DNA of 6,735 bases from assembly GCA_002353975.1 (NCBI GenBank), contig DEKQ01000111.1, forward strand, positions 1 through 6,735. The letters run 5' to 3'. Below are positions 1-6,376 of the stretch, one piece after another (positions within the stretch are counted from its first letter, which is position 1; every line of letters begins with the position of its first letter). The notes under the pieces are model-generated. The model was not told the DNA's origin. It did not search any database and saw only the letters and a list, made by a program, of their open reading frames with translations. The DNA is from Prevotellaceae bacterium UBA2718. GTDB lineage: Bacteria; Bacteroidota; Bacteroidia; Bacteroidales; Bacteroidaceae. A program made the position numbers and the translations under genes.

Positions 1-84
1 TTGTACTGTGTGAAAAAACATTAAATCGGCTGAGTTCTTTTGCTTTTTCTTTGAAAAAGGGTGTCGCGGTTGGAATTATATTAG

Positions 85-92
85 TAACTTTG
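85..92 (+). promoter_or_regulatory. Promoter core for the panB operon (Bacteroidetes -7 type)
   Basis: TAACTTTG matches the Bacteroidetes -7 consensus TAnnTTTG exactly and lies 14 bases before the panB start. Transcription would begin near 97-99, giving a leader of only about ten bases. No good -33 TTTG is seen at the usual spacing of about 20; the nearest TTTG (50-53) is 31 bases upstream, so the -33 part is weak or absent. Bases 1-84 hold no ORF that I can support. No second -7 match was found in the short gaps before panC, panD, coaBC, coaX or galE, so this may drive the whole cluster. Confidence 0.65.
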
Positions 93-106
93 CACCCTCA
101 AAAAAG

Positions 107-895
107 ATGAAACAGACAATAAACACATTATTGGCCAGAAAGGGTGGGGAGCCCATCAGTATGCTGACGGCATACGATTGCCCCACTGCTCGCATCATTG
201 ACGAGGCTGGCGTAGATTGTATCCTGGTGGGCGACTCGCTGGGAAATGTTATTTTGGGCTATGAGAACACGCTGGCTGTGACGGTAGAGGATATGATACA
301 TCACGGTGCTGCCGTGTGTCGCGGTGTGAAAGACGCTTTTGTCGTTGTGGATATGCCGTTTATGTCCTATCAGCCATCGGTGCGCGATGCTGTGCTGAAT
401 GCAGGGCGCATCATGCAGGGCACGGGCTGCCAGGCCGTCAAGATGGAAGGCGGAGCAGAGTATGCTGACCGCATCAAGGCCATTACAGATGCCGGCATAC
501 CCGTTGTAGCCCATATAGGACTGACACCTCAGTCAGTCAATGCTATGGGCGGCTACAAGGTTCAGGGCAAGACGGAGGCTGCTCAGCAGCGGCTCATGCA
601 GGATGCACTCGCGGTGCAGGAGGCAGGAGCCTTTGCCGTAACGCTGGAGTGCATACCCTCATCTATAGCGACAAAGATTACCCAGACATTGAATATCCTC
701 ACGATAGGAATAGGAGCCGGTAACGGTTGCGACGGACAGGTGCTGGTATATCAGGATATGCTGAACTTTACGGGTGGCTTCAAGCCGAAGTTCGCAAAGC
801 AGTATGCCAACATTCACGACGTGATGCTTGCTGCCTTCAAACAGTACAAAGAGGAGTGTGGACAGCGTATATATCCGGACTTCAAGTACGACTGA
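107..895 (+). CDS. panB: 3-methyl-2-oxobutanoate hydroxymethyltransferase (ketopantoate hydroxymethyltransferase)
   Basis: This cytosolic enzyme transfers a hydroxymethyl group from 5,10-methylenetetrahydrofolate to 2-oxoisovalerate, making ketopantoate, the first committed step to pantothenate. The 262-residue protein has the usual length and a full (beta/alpha)8 PanB pattern. The metal-binding residues fall in VGDSLG (Asp43), VVDMPF (Asp82) and KMEGG (Lys112, Glu114). His136 lies in AHIGLTPQS, and the catalytic Glu181 in TLECIPS. A GIGAG loop near 201-205 closes the site. The ATG at 107 is chosen because the homologous N-terminus begins there and the promoter core ends 15 bases before it. 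No Shine-Dalgarno sequence is seen. It is the first gene of the CoA cluster, 49 bases before panC. The sequence (for example VGDSLGNVILGYENTL and EDMIHHG) recalls Clostridia PanB more than Bacteroides PanB; this is from memory, not a search. Confidence 0.96.
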   Translation: MKQTINTLLARKGGEPISMLTAYDCPTARIIDEAGVDCILVGDSLGNVILGYENTLAVTVEDMIHHGAAVCRGVKDAFVVVDMPFMSYQPSVRDAVLNAGRIMQGTGCQAVKMEGGAEYADRIKAITDAGIPVVAHIGLTPQSVNAMGGYKVQGKTEAAQQRLMQDALAVQEAGAFAVTLECIPSSIATKITQTLNILTIGIGAGNGCDGQVLVYQDMLNFTGGFKPKFAKQYANIHDVMLAAFKQYKEECGQRIYPDFKYD

Positions 896-910
896 GCAGG
901 TTGTAGATTT

Positions 911-942
911 GTTAATTTGTCAATTTATCAATTTGTTAATTC
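911..942. repeat. Four imperfect 8-bp tandem repeats between panB and panC
   Basis: The gap contains four consecutive 8-mers: GTTAATTT (911-918), GTCAATTT (919-926), ATCAATTT (927-934) and GTTAATTC (935-942). The array fills most of the 49-base gap and ends two bases before the panC start. It introduces no stop in the panC frame, which is why that frame stays open back into panB. It is very AT-rich compared with the flanking genes. Such AATT-phased arrays are common in Bacteroidales spacers in my experience; function is unknown. Confidence 0.8.
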
Positions 943-944
943 GA

Positions 945-1793
<849 letters not shown>

Positions 1794-1809
1794 TTAAAAA
1801 GATACGATT

Positions 1810-2199
1810 TTGAATATAACACTACTGAAATCCAAAATCCATCGTGCGGTGGTGACACAGGCTGACCTGGACTATGTCGGCAGTATCACGATAGATACAG
1901 AACTGCTGAAAGCATCAGGTATCGTGGAGTATGAGAAGGTGGAGATTGCCGACATTGACAACGGCAATCGCTTTGAGACATACGCCATAGCAGGCGAGGC
2001 CGGTTCGGGCATCATCTGCCTGAACGGTGCGGCAGCGAGACTCGTGGACGTGGGCGACAAGATTATCATCATGGCATACGCCAGCATGACTCCAGAGGAG
2101 GCTAAGGAGCATAAGCCCACGGTGATATTCGTGGATGAGAAGAACGGCATAGTGCGCAAGGCAAACTACGAGAAGCACGGAAGGCTGGAGGACAATTGA
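1810..2199 (+). CDS. panD: Aspartate 1-decarboxylase proenzyme (pyruvoyl type)
   Basis: PanD decarboxylates L-aspartate to beta-alanine, the second substrate of PanC. It is made as a proenzyme that cleaves itself to form a pyruvoyl cofactor. The 129-residue protein has every expected landmark: Lys9 in LKSKIHRA, the Gly24-Ser25 cleavage site in DYVGSITID, Arg54, Thr57 and Tyr58 in RFETYAI, and Asn72 with the GAAA loop (73-76). The start is TTG at 1810: a TAA at 1795-1797 closes the frame upstream and no ATG or GTG precedes the conserved LKSKIHR. It follows panC after 16 bases, so co-transcription is likely. The C-terminal YEKHGRL is a feature I associate with Firmicutes PanD. Bacteroides versions, as I recall them, end earlier. 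Confidence 0.95.
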   Translation: MNITLLKSKIHRAVVTQADLDYVGSITIDTELLKASGIVEYEKVEIADIDNGNRFETYAIAGEAGSGIICLNGAAARLVDVGDKIIIMAYASMTPEEAKEHKPTVIFVDEKNGIVRKANYEKHGRLEDN

Positions 2200-2200
2200 A

Positions 2201-2263
2201 AATTAAGAATTAAGAATTCAAAATTCAAAATTCTCAGTGTTGTAATCATAATTCTCAATTCTC
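2201..2263. repeat. 7-bp tandem array after panD
   Basis: Nine 7-base units run in register. Units 1 and 2 (2201-2214) are AATTAAG, units 3 and 4 (2215-2228) are AATTCAA, and unit 5 (2229-2235) is AATTCTC. Units 6 and 7 (2236-2249) are degenerate, and units 8 and 9 (2250-2263) are AATTCTC again. Phase is kept across the degenerate pair, which points to one array that has decayed rather than two chance runs. It begins two bases after the panD stop and abuts the 24-bp element that follows. Role unknown. Confidence 0.8.
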
Positions 2264-2298
2264 CGCTCGGCCCAACGGGACGCTTGCCCCAGCAAGAA
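2264..2298. repeat. Short dispersed element, copy 1 (before coaBC)
   Basis: The block CGCTCGGCCC + AAC + GGGACGCTTGC (2264-2287) matches 4326-4349 at 22 of 24 positions. Both copies are followed by AGCAAGAA, here at 2291-2298. CTTGC (2283-2287) and GCAAG (2292-2296) can form a 5-bp stem with a 4-base loop, and CCC/GGG flanks the variable centre. It is GC-rich inside an AT-rich spacer. Two copies 2 kb apart suggest a REP-like small non-coding element; no transposase is nearby. Confidence 0.7.
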
Positions 2299-2315
2299 CT
2301 CTTAAATTATAATTA

Positions 2316-3515
2316 GTGCTGAAAGATAAGACCATATTGCTCGGAGTGACTGGTAGCATCGCGGCTTACAAGATAGCTAATTTGGCCTCGATGCTGGTGA
2401 AGCAGCATGCCACGGTGCACGTCATTATGACGCGTAACGCGTGCCACTTCATCACGCCGATGACGTTTGAGACCCTCACGGGCAACAAATGCATCGTCGA
2501 TACCTTTGACCGCGACTTTGATTTCAAGGTGGAGCATGTGTCATTGGCAAAGCAGGCCGATGTGGTGCTGGTGGCTCCGGCTACAGCCAACGTGATAGGC
2601 AAGATAGCCGGTGGCATCTGTGATGATATGCTCACCACCACGGTGTGCGCCACGAAGGCACCGTGCATCATAGCACCCGCCATGAACACCGGCATGTGGG
2701 AGAACCCGATAGTGCAGGACAACGTGGAGAGGCTGAAGAAGTTTGGGTATGAGATAATAACACCCGCCTCTGGCCGCTTGGCATGTGGAGATATAGGCAG
2801 CGGCAAGATGCCTGATGAGGAGACGCTGATGTGGCACATCATGATGGCCGTGGCAAAGGAGAAGGACCTGAAGGGTAGGAGGGTGCTGATAAGTGCCGGC
2901 CCTACGCAGGAGTCCATAGACCCCGTGAGGTATATCACCAACCATTCATCGGGCAAGATGGGATATGCACTGGCAAAGATGGCGCAGCTGCGCGGCGCGG
3001 AGGTGACGCTGGTCAGCGGTCCCGTGAACCTGAAGGCCTGTCCGGGCTGCAAGGTCGTTGACGTGACAACGGCAGAGGATATGTATGAGGCGGTGACGGA
3101 GAGGCAGCAGGAGCAGGACATTATAATAATGTGTAGCGCTGTGGCTGACTATACTCCGGCCTGCTATTCGGAGCAGAAAGTGAAGAAAGGCGACGGAGAG
3201 ATGTCCATTCCCCTCAGGCGCACTAAGGACATACTGCAGTATCTCGGTGAGCATAAGCGCGAGGGACAGACACTGGTGGGATTCTCAATGGAGACGGAGA
3301 ACCTGATAGAGAACTCGCGCAGGAAGCTGGAGAGGAAAAATGCCGATATGATATGTGCCAACAGTATCAGCCATACAGACCAGGGAGCTACAGGCTTTGC
3401 GGTAGATACTAACAAGGTGACCATAATCACAAGGGACGCCACGCTGGAACTGCCACTGTGCAGCAAGGAAGAGACGGCAGACATGATATTGACAGAATTA
3501 GTAAAAGAGAGATAG
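2316..3515 (+). CDS. coaBC: Bifunctional phosphopantothenoylcysteine decarboxylase / phosphopantothenate--cysteine ligase
   Basis: The C-terminal CoaB half links 4'-phosphopantothenate to cysteine; the N-terminal FMN-dependent CoaC half decarboxylates the product to 4'-phosphopantetheine. At 399 residues it has full length. The CoaC half shows GVTGSIAAYK (10-19), catalytic His74 in VEHVSLA, the APATAN loop (87-92), PAMN (121-124) and the flexible-flap Cys157 in ACGDIG. The CoaB half starts near 185 and shows SAGPTQE (191-197), DPVRYITNHSSGKMG with Asn207, AVADY (273-277) and the lysine motif KVKK (286-289). The start is GTG at 2316: a TAA at 2310-2312 closes the frame and the next codons give the family N-terminus LKDKTILLG. 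It ends one base before coaX. Arginine codon use is odd: 9 of 17 are AGG, against 4 of 49 in the other five metabolic genes. The sequence recalls Lachnospiraceae CoaBC. Confidence 0.96.
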   Translation: MLKDKTILLGVTGSIAAYKIANLASMLVKQHATVHVIMTRNACHFITPMTFETLTGNKCIVDTFDRDFDFKVEHVSLAKQADVVLVAPATANVIGKIAGGICDDMLTTTVCATKAPCIIAPAMNTGMWENPIVQDNVERLKKFGYEIITPASGRLACGDIGSGKMPDEETLMWHIMMAVAKEKDLKGRRVLISAGPTQESIDPVRYITNHSSGKMGYALAKMAQLRGAEVTLVSGPVNLKACPGCKVVDVTTAEDMYEAVTERQQEQDIIIMCSAVADYTPACYSEQKVKKGDGEMSIPLRRTKDILQYLGEHKREGQTLVGFSMETENLIENSRRKLERKNADMICANSISHTDQGATGFAVDTNKVTIITRDATLELPLCSKEETADMILTELVKER

Positions 3516-3516
3516 C

Positions 3517-4338
3517 ATGAAACTTCTGATAGATATAGGAAACTCAACCGTTGTGGTTGCCGTGATGGAGGCCGATGGCACCATCAGCCGCACATGGCGC
3601 TTCAAGACGCTGAAGGAGCAGACTATGGCCTACTTCAGGCATGAGTTATATACCGGATCAAAGAAGTATCAGTTACGCTTCAGCGATGTTACGGACGTTG
3701 TCATATCGTCTGTGGTGCCAGAGGTGAACGATGATATATCGCAGGCTATCTCAGACCTCACGGGTGTGCATCCCCGTATGTTCACGTTCAAGGATGCTGC
3801 ACGATTTATCACCATCGGTGTGGAGTCACCGTCGCAACTGGGCAACGACAGACTGGCAGATGCCGTTGGAGCCGTGACAACATACGGCGCACCGGCCATT
3901 ATCATAGACATGGGTACAGCGACGACGATAGGTGTCATTGACGGGAATCGCTGTTTCTTGGGCGGCATGATAATCCCGGGTGTGAAGACATCGCTCAATG
4001 CGCTCAGCGCCAGGGCATCGCAATTGCCTGCCATCAATATAGAGAAGCCCCGCAACATCATTGGCCGTAACACGCTGGAAAGCATGCAGAGCGGAACAGT
4101 CTATGGCACGGCAGCCATGATTGACGGCATAATAGACCGCATAATGTCGCAATCGGACCTGAAACTGAAGGACGGAGACGGCAAGTTGCACATCATTGCT
4201 ACGGGAGGAATGGCAAAGAACATAATTCCACATTGCCAGCATGAGATAGTGGTGGACGAGTTGCTGATATTCAAAGGACTCGCCAACAAACTGGCAGGAT
4301 GGCAGATGAGCGTGATAACGGCCTGCGCTCGGCCCTAA
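3517..4338 (+). CDS. coaX: Type III pantothenate kinase
   Basis: CoaX phosphorylates pantothenate with ATP, the first step from vitamin B5 to CoA. Type III kinases need a monovalent cation and, as a family, are not feedback-inhibited by CoA. The 273-residue protein shows the ASKHA-fold phosphate motif DIGNST (Asp6), SSVVP (64-68), the type III signature GNDR with catalytic Asp111 (109-112), DMGTATT (131-137) and GGMIIPGV (149-156). It begins one base after the coaBC stop, implying translational coupling. The recognisable family region ends near KGL (253-255). The remaining 18 residues are unlike the usual short ending, and the last three codons plus the TAA lie inside a repeated spacer element (4326-4349), so the C-terminus has probably been rewritten by that insertion. 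The long form with GNDR resembles Firmicutes CoaX rather than the shorter Bacteroides form I remember. Confidence 0.94.
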   Translation: MKLLIDIGNSTVVVAVMEADGTISRTWRFKTLKEQTMAYFRHELYTGSKKYQLRFSDVTDVVISSVVPEVNDDISQAISDLTGVHPRMFTFKDAARFITIGVESPSQLGNDRLADAVGAVTTYGAPAIIIDMGTATTIGVIDGNRCFLGGMIIPGVKTSLNALSARASQLPAINIEKPRNIIGRNTLESMQSGTVYGTAAMIDGIIDRIMSQSDLKLKDGDGKLHIIATGGMAKNIIPHCQHEIVVDELLIFKGLANKLAGWQMSVITACARP

Positions 4339-4369
4339 GGGACGCTTGCGTAGAGCATCGGAGCAAGAA
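4326..4369. repeat. Short dispersed element, copy 2 (overlaps coaX stop)
   Basis: The block CGCTCGGCCC + TAA + GGGACGCTTGC (4326-4349) differs from copy 1 at only two of 24 positions, both in the central triplet. AGCAAGAA follows at 4362-4369, nine bases further away than in copy 1. The central TAA is in frame with coaX and is its stop codon. CTTGC (4345-4349) and GCAAG (4363-4367) are again inverted, here with a 13-base loop. Confidence 0.7.
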
Positions 4370-4386
4370 AGGCCAGAAGCTAATAG

Positions 4387-4405
4387 CCCAGGGCAGCGCC
4401 CTGGG
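4387..4405. repeat. Perfect hairpin repeat, 8-bp stem
   Basis: CCCAGGGC (4387-4394), loop AGC, then GCCCTGGG (4398-4405) form a perfect 8-bp stem with a 3-base loop. It is GC-rich and is not followed by a T run, so it is unlikely to be an intrinsic terminator. With the smaller hairpin at 4429-4441 it forms a two-hairpin unit sharing GCCCTG, resembling REP/BIME-type repeats. From memory, CCCAGGGC/GCCCTGGG hairpins recur in spacers of many bacteria. Confidence 0.7.
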
Positions 4406-4428
4406 TATGAATGCAGCAAAGAAAATAC

Positions 4429-4441
4429 GCCCTGTAAGGGC
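4429..4441. repeat. Second small hairpin of the pair, 5-bp stem
   Basis: GCCCT (4429-4433), loop GTA, AGGGC (4437-4441). It lies 23 bases after the larger hairpin and repeats its GCCCTG core. It sits 54 bases upstream of galE, in a gap where no TAnnTTTG promoter core was found. Function unknown; probably part of the same repetitive unit. Confidence 0.6.
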
Positions 4442-4495
4442 AGCAGAAATATAAAATAAGGTACAATATATAACGGAAGAATAAAATCAAAATCT

Positions 4496-5497
4496 ATGAA
4501 AATCTTACTAACAGGCGGTGCAGGCTATATAGGCAGTCACACCGCAATTGAACTCTACAGCGCAGGCCACGAGGTGGTCATCGTTGACAATCTCGTAAAC
4601 TCAAAGGAGGAAGTCATCAAGAAAATTGACGAAATCTCCGGTAAGCAGACTCCATTCATAAAGGCAGACGTGAGAGACCACGCCGCTATGGATGCCATCT
4701 TCAAGAGTCATAAGATTGATGCTGTGATACACTTTGCGGGCCTGAAGGCCGTGGGCGAGAGTGTAGCGAAGCCGTTGGAGTATTATGAGAACAATATGAA
4801 CGCCACGTTCGTGCTGCTCGACGTGATGCGTCAGAATGGCTGCAAGAACATCATTTTCTCATCAAGTGCGACTGTATATGGCGATCCGGCTATCATTCCT
4901 ATAACTGAGGAGTGCCCCAAGGGACATTGCACCAACCCATACGGACAGACGAAGTCCATGCTTGAGGAGGTGCTGATGGATGTGCAGAAGGCTGACCCGG
5001 AGTGGAATGTAGTGCTGCTGCGCTACTTTAACCCCATCGGAGCGCACAAGAGCGGCCTGATAGGCGAGAACCCCAACGGCATTCCAAACAACCTGATGCC
5101 TTATATCACGCAGACCGCCATTGGCATACGCAAGGAACTCGGTGTGTTTGGCAACGACTATGACACCCCTGACGGAACGGGCGTGAGAGACTATATCCAT
5201 GTGGTAGATCTCGCAACAGGCCATGTGGCAGCTCTGCAGGCCATAGAGAAAAACTGCGGCATCGCCATATATAACCTCGGTACCGGTCACGGTTACTCTG
5301 TGCTGGATGTTGTCAAGGCATTTGAGAAGGCCAACAACCTCAAGGTGCCATACGTCATAAAGCCCCGCCGCCCGGGAGACATCGCAACATGCTATTGCAA
5401 TCCCGCCAAGGCAAAGGCCGAACTGGGATGGGAGGCAAAGTACGGCATTGAGGATATGTGCCGCGACTCATGGAACTTCCAGAAAAAACTCGTGTAG
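4496..5497 (+). CDS. galE: UDP-glucose 4-epimerase (possibly also UDP-GlcNAc/UDP-GalNAc)
   Basis: This NAD-dependent short-chain dehydrogenase-family epimerase interconverts UDP-glucose and UDP-galactose in the cytosol, feeding galactose use and surface glycans. The 333-residue protein begins with the NAD motif TGGAGYIGSH (Gly7, Gly10, Gly13). The catalytic triad is Ser124 (FSSSATVYG), Tyr149 and Lys153 (NPYGQTK), at the same numbers as in E. coli GalE. Substrate-binding segments RYFNPIGAH (176-184), PNNLMPY and RRPGD (291-295) follow. At the position of E. coli Tyr299 there is Cys299 (RRPGDIATCY). A small residue there is known in human GALE (Cys307) and lets N-acetylated sugars fit, so dual specificity is plausible. 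The ATG at 4496 gives the standard N-terminus. The 157-base gap after coaX is filled with repeats and has no clear promoter. The sequence resembles Clostridia GalE as I recall it. Confidence 0.95.
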   Translation: MKILLTGGAGYIGSHTAIELYSAGHEVVIVDNLVNSKEEVIKKIDEISGKQTPFIKADVRDHAAMDAIFKSHKIDAVIHFAGLKAVGESVAKPLEYYENNMNATFVLLDVMRQNGCKNIIFSSSATVYGDPAIIPITEECPKGHCTNPYGQTKSMLEEVLMDVQKADPEWNVVLLRYFNPIGAHKSGLIGENPNGIPNNLMPYITQTAIGIRKELGVFGNDYDTPDGTGVRDYIHVVDLATGHVAALQAIEKNCGIAIYNLGTGHGYSVLDVVKAFEKANNLKVPYVIKPRRPGDIATCYCNPAKAKAELGWEAKYGIEDMCRDSWNFQKKLV

Positions 5498-5529
5498 TAT
5501 TTCTATTGCAGGTAATAGATAAAGTAAAT

Positions 5530-5565
5530 AGAGGAGGATGTGCCTATTTTGAAACATCCTCCTCT
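5530..5565. terminator. Hairpin terminator shared by convergent galE and transglycosylase genes
   Basis: A perfect 12-bp stem pairs AGAGGAGGATGT (5530-5541) with ACATCCTCCTCT (5554-5565) around a 12-base loop. It lies 32 bases after the galE stop and 31 bases after the stop of the minus-strand gene. Both sides are only moderately T-rich (TTTGTAT on +; TATTTACTTTA on -), so it could end both transcripts, with modest predicted efficiency. Confidence 0.75.
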
Positions 5566-5596
5566 TTGTATGCAATACGTAACCTTTTCTTGTGGG

Positions 5597-6031
5597 TTAC
5601 TGTTTATATAGAGCCATTACTTTCTTGTAATAGCGTTGTGTTCCTTTGTTGGTATAGTTTACTCCGCCATTCCATATACGGATGGCTTTCTCTACATTGT
5701 TCGTGGGATTATAGTGGCTCATAATGAGCACAAACATCTCACGACTCTTCTTCACGCTGAATCTGTCATTGAGCGTAAAGCGTTTTTTTACGCCTCTTTT
5801 CTTGAGAATGGCATTGCAGTCCTCAACGAGTACAGGAGTAATCTGCATTGCGCCGCATTGGTTGCCGCTGACGGCACGACTGTTTCCTTCACTTTCCACC
5901 TGGGTGATTGCATCCATAAGGGGACCCCAGTTGAATCTTTTGTTGGTGTTCTCGCGAGCAATGGTGCTCATCGAACTAAGGGTGATAATCGCTGTGAAAA
6001 GAGTTACTTTAGCAATCTTACTGAAATACAT
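5597..6031 (-). CDS. Small secreted lytic transglycosylase-like protein (SLT/lysozyme-like fold)
   Basis: This probable periplasmic peptidoglycan-cleaving enzyme has 144 residues. Residues 1-25 form a signal peptide: Lys5 and Lys8, then a hydrophobic run (9-18) and a possible cleavage after TIA (23-25). There is no lipobox cysteine. The mature part is a short SLT-like domain: VESEGN (45-50), where Glu46 fits the catalytic glutamate of the family ExxxN pattern, then GAMQI (60-64, matching family GLMQI) and RIWNGG (118-123, in place of the usual AYNAG). Cys59 and Cys72 could form a disulphide after export. No separate wall-binding domain is present, so it is a minimal, single-domain member. It is convergent with galE and shares its hairpin terminator. 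A small ORF ends four bases before its ATG, and the only matching promoter lies about 310 bases upstream. Its precise substrate role (wall remodelling or competition) cannot be told. Confidence 0.85.
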   Translation of the reverse strand: MYFSKIAKVTLFTAIITLSSMSTIARENTNKRFNWGPLMDAITQVESEGNSRAVSGNQCGAMQITPVLVEDCNAILKKRGVKKRFTLNDRFSVKKSREMFVLIMSHYNPTNNVEKAIRIWNGGVNYTNKGTQRYYKKVMALYKQ

Positions 6032-6035
6032 AATG

Positions 6036-6266
6036 TTAATGTTTCAGAAGTCTTAGTTCTTGCAACTTGGCGTCTTGCACATCTACTATTTCTGACATTG
6101 TTAACTGCAGAAAAATAGTGGGTAACTTCTTCGTAGTGCCGTTCAGCTTATTGCGGAGCATGATGGCGAACAGTGCAGCTGGTCGAAGTTGCATCTTAGG
6201 GAATAAGAACTGTACAGGGGGAGGATCATCACGGTGGGTAATGGATAAACCTGTCTGTTGTGCCAC
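6036..6266 (-). CDS. Doubtful small ORF upstream of the transglycosylase, no recognised family
   Basis: A 76-codon frame runs from GTG (6266) to TAA (6038-6036) and stops four bases before the transglycosylase ATG, a spacing typical of an operon. A later ATG at 6194 would give 52 residues. I recognise no domain: the N-terminal part is polar with a DDPPP stretch (residues 13-17), the middle is basic (LRNKLNGTTKKLP), and there is no signal peptide or membrane segment. For it: position, spacing, and a promoter core upstream on the same strand. Against it: small size, a non-ATG start, no known homology, and other frames open over the same stretch, including a 56-codon frame from an ATG at about 6315. 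It may instead be an untranslated leader of the downstream gene. Confidence 0.35.
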   Translation of the reverse strand: MAQQTGLSITHRDDPPPVQFLFPKMQLRPAALFAIMLRNKLNGTTKKLPTIFLQLTMSEIVDVQDAKLQELRLLKH

Positions 6267-6295
6267 AGAATTATTCCCAACTTCCAGTTAATAAA

Positions 6296-6314
6296 TATGG
6301 TAAAGAGCACCATA
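6296..6314. other. Perfect 6-bp hairpin in the transglycosylase leader
   Basis: TATGGT (6296-6301), a 7-base loop, and ACCATA (6309-6314) form a perfect stem. On the minus strand it would fold about 25-40 bases into the transcript from the predicted promoter. It could be a small 5' stabilising hairpin; nothing more can be said. Confidence 0.35.
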
Positions 6315-6344
6315 CACAAAGGTGCAGCATTACCGTTTCGCCTG

Positions 6345-6376
6345 CAAAAGTAAGAATTAAAATTTGTATGCGCACA
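6345..6376 (-). promoter_or_regulatory. Promoter for the minus-strand transglycosylase unit
   Basis: Read on the minus strand, TACTTTTG (6352-6345) matches the Bacteroidetes -7 consensus TAnnTTTG exactly. TGTG (6376-6373), 20 bases upstream of it, is a near match to the -33 TTTG at the correct spacing. Transcription should start near 6338-6340. It is the only consensus -7 match I found on this strand upstream of the gene, leaving about 310 bases before the transglycosylase start. Confidence 0.6.

Noticed and set aside
828..944. Upstream ATG at 828 that would add 39 residues to PanC
   Set aside because: The extension is encoded by the 3' end of panB and the 8-bp tandem repeat and has no family counterpart; the ATG at 945 gives the conserved PanC N-terminus.
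2201..2263. Short repeats considered as a CRISPR array
   Set aside because: Units are 7 bases with no spacers, and no cas genes are present.
2366..3121. 251-codon minus-strand frame antisense to coaBC
   Set aside because: It lies fully inside a gene with all catalytic motifs, has no recognisable domain, and is explained by the GC-rich codon pattern of coaBC.
4387..4405. GC-rich hairpin considered as the coaX terminator
   Set aside because: No T run follows on either strand, and the paired second hairpin fits a dispersed repeat better.
3826..4419. 197-codon minus-strand frame across coaX and the repeat gap
   Set aside because: Its N-terminal part is a translation of the hairpin repeat and the rest is antisense to coaX; no domain or promoter supports it.
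5458..5724. 88-codon plus-strand frame starting inside galE
   Set aside because: It begins in the galE 3' end, reads through the terminator hairpin and then antisense to the transglycosylase; the sequence is not protein-like.
5636..6118. 160-codon plus-strand frame opposite the transglycosylase
   Set aside because: It overlaps a minus-strand gene with a signal peptide and SLT motifs, and shows no domain of its own.
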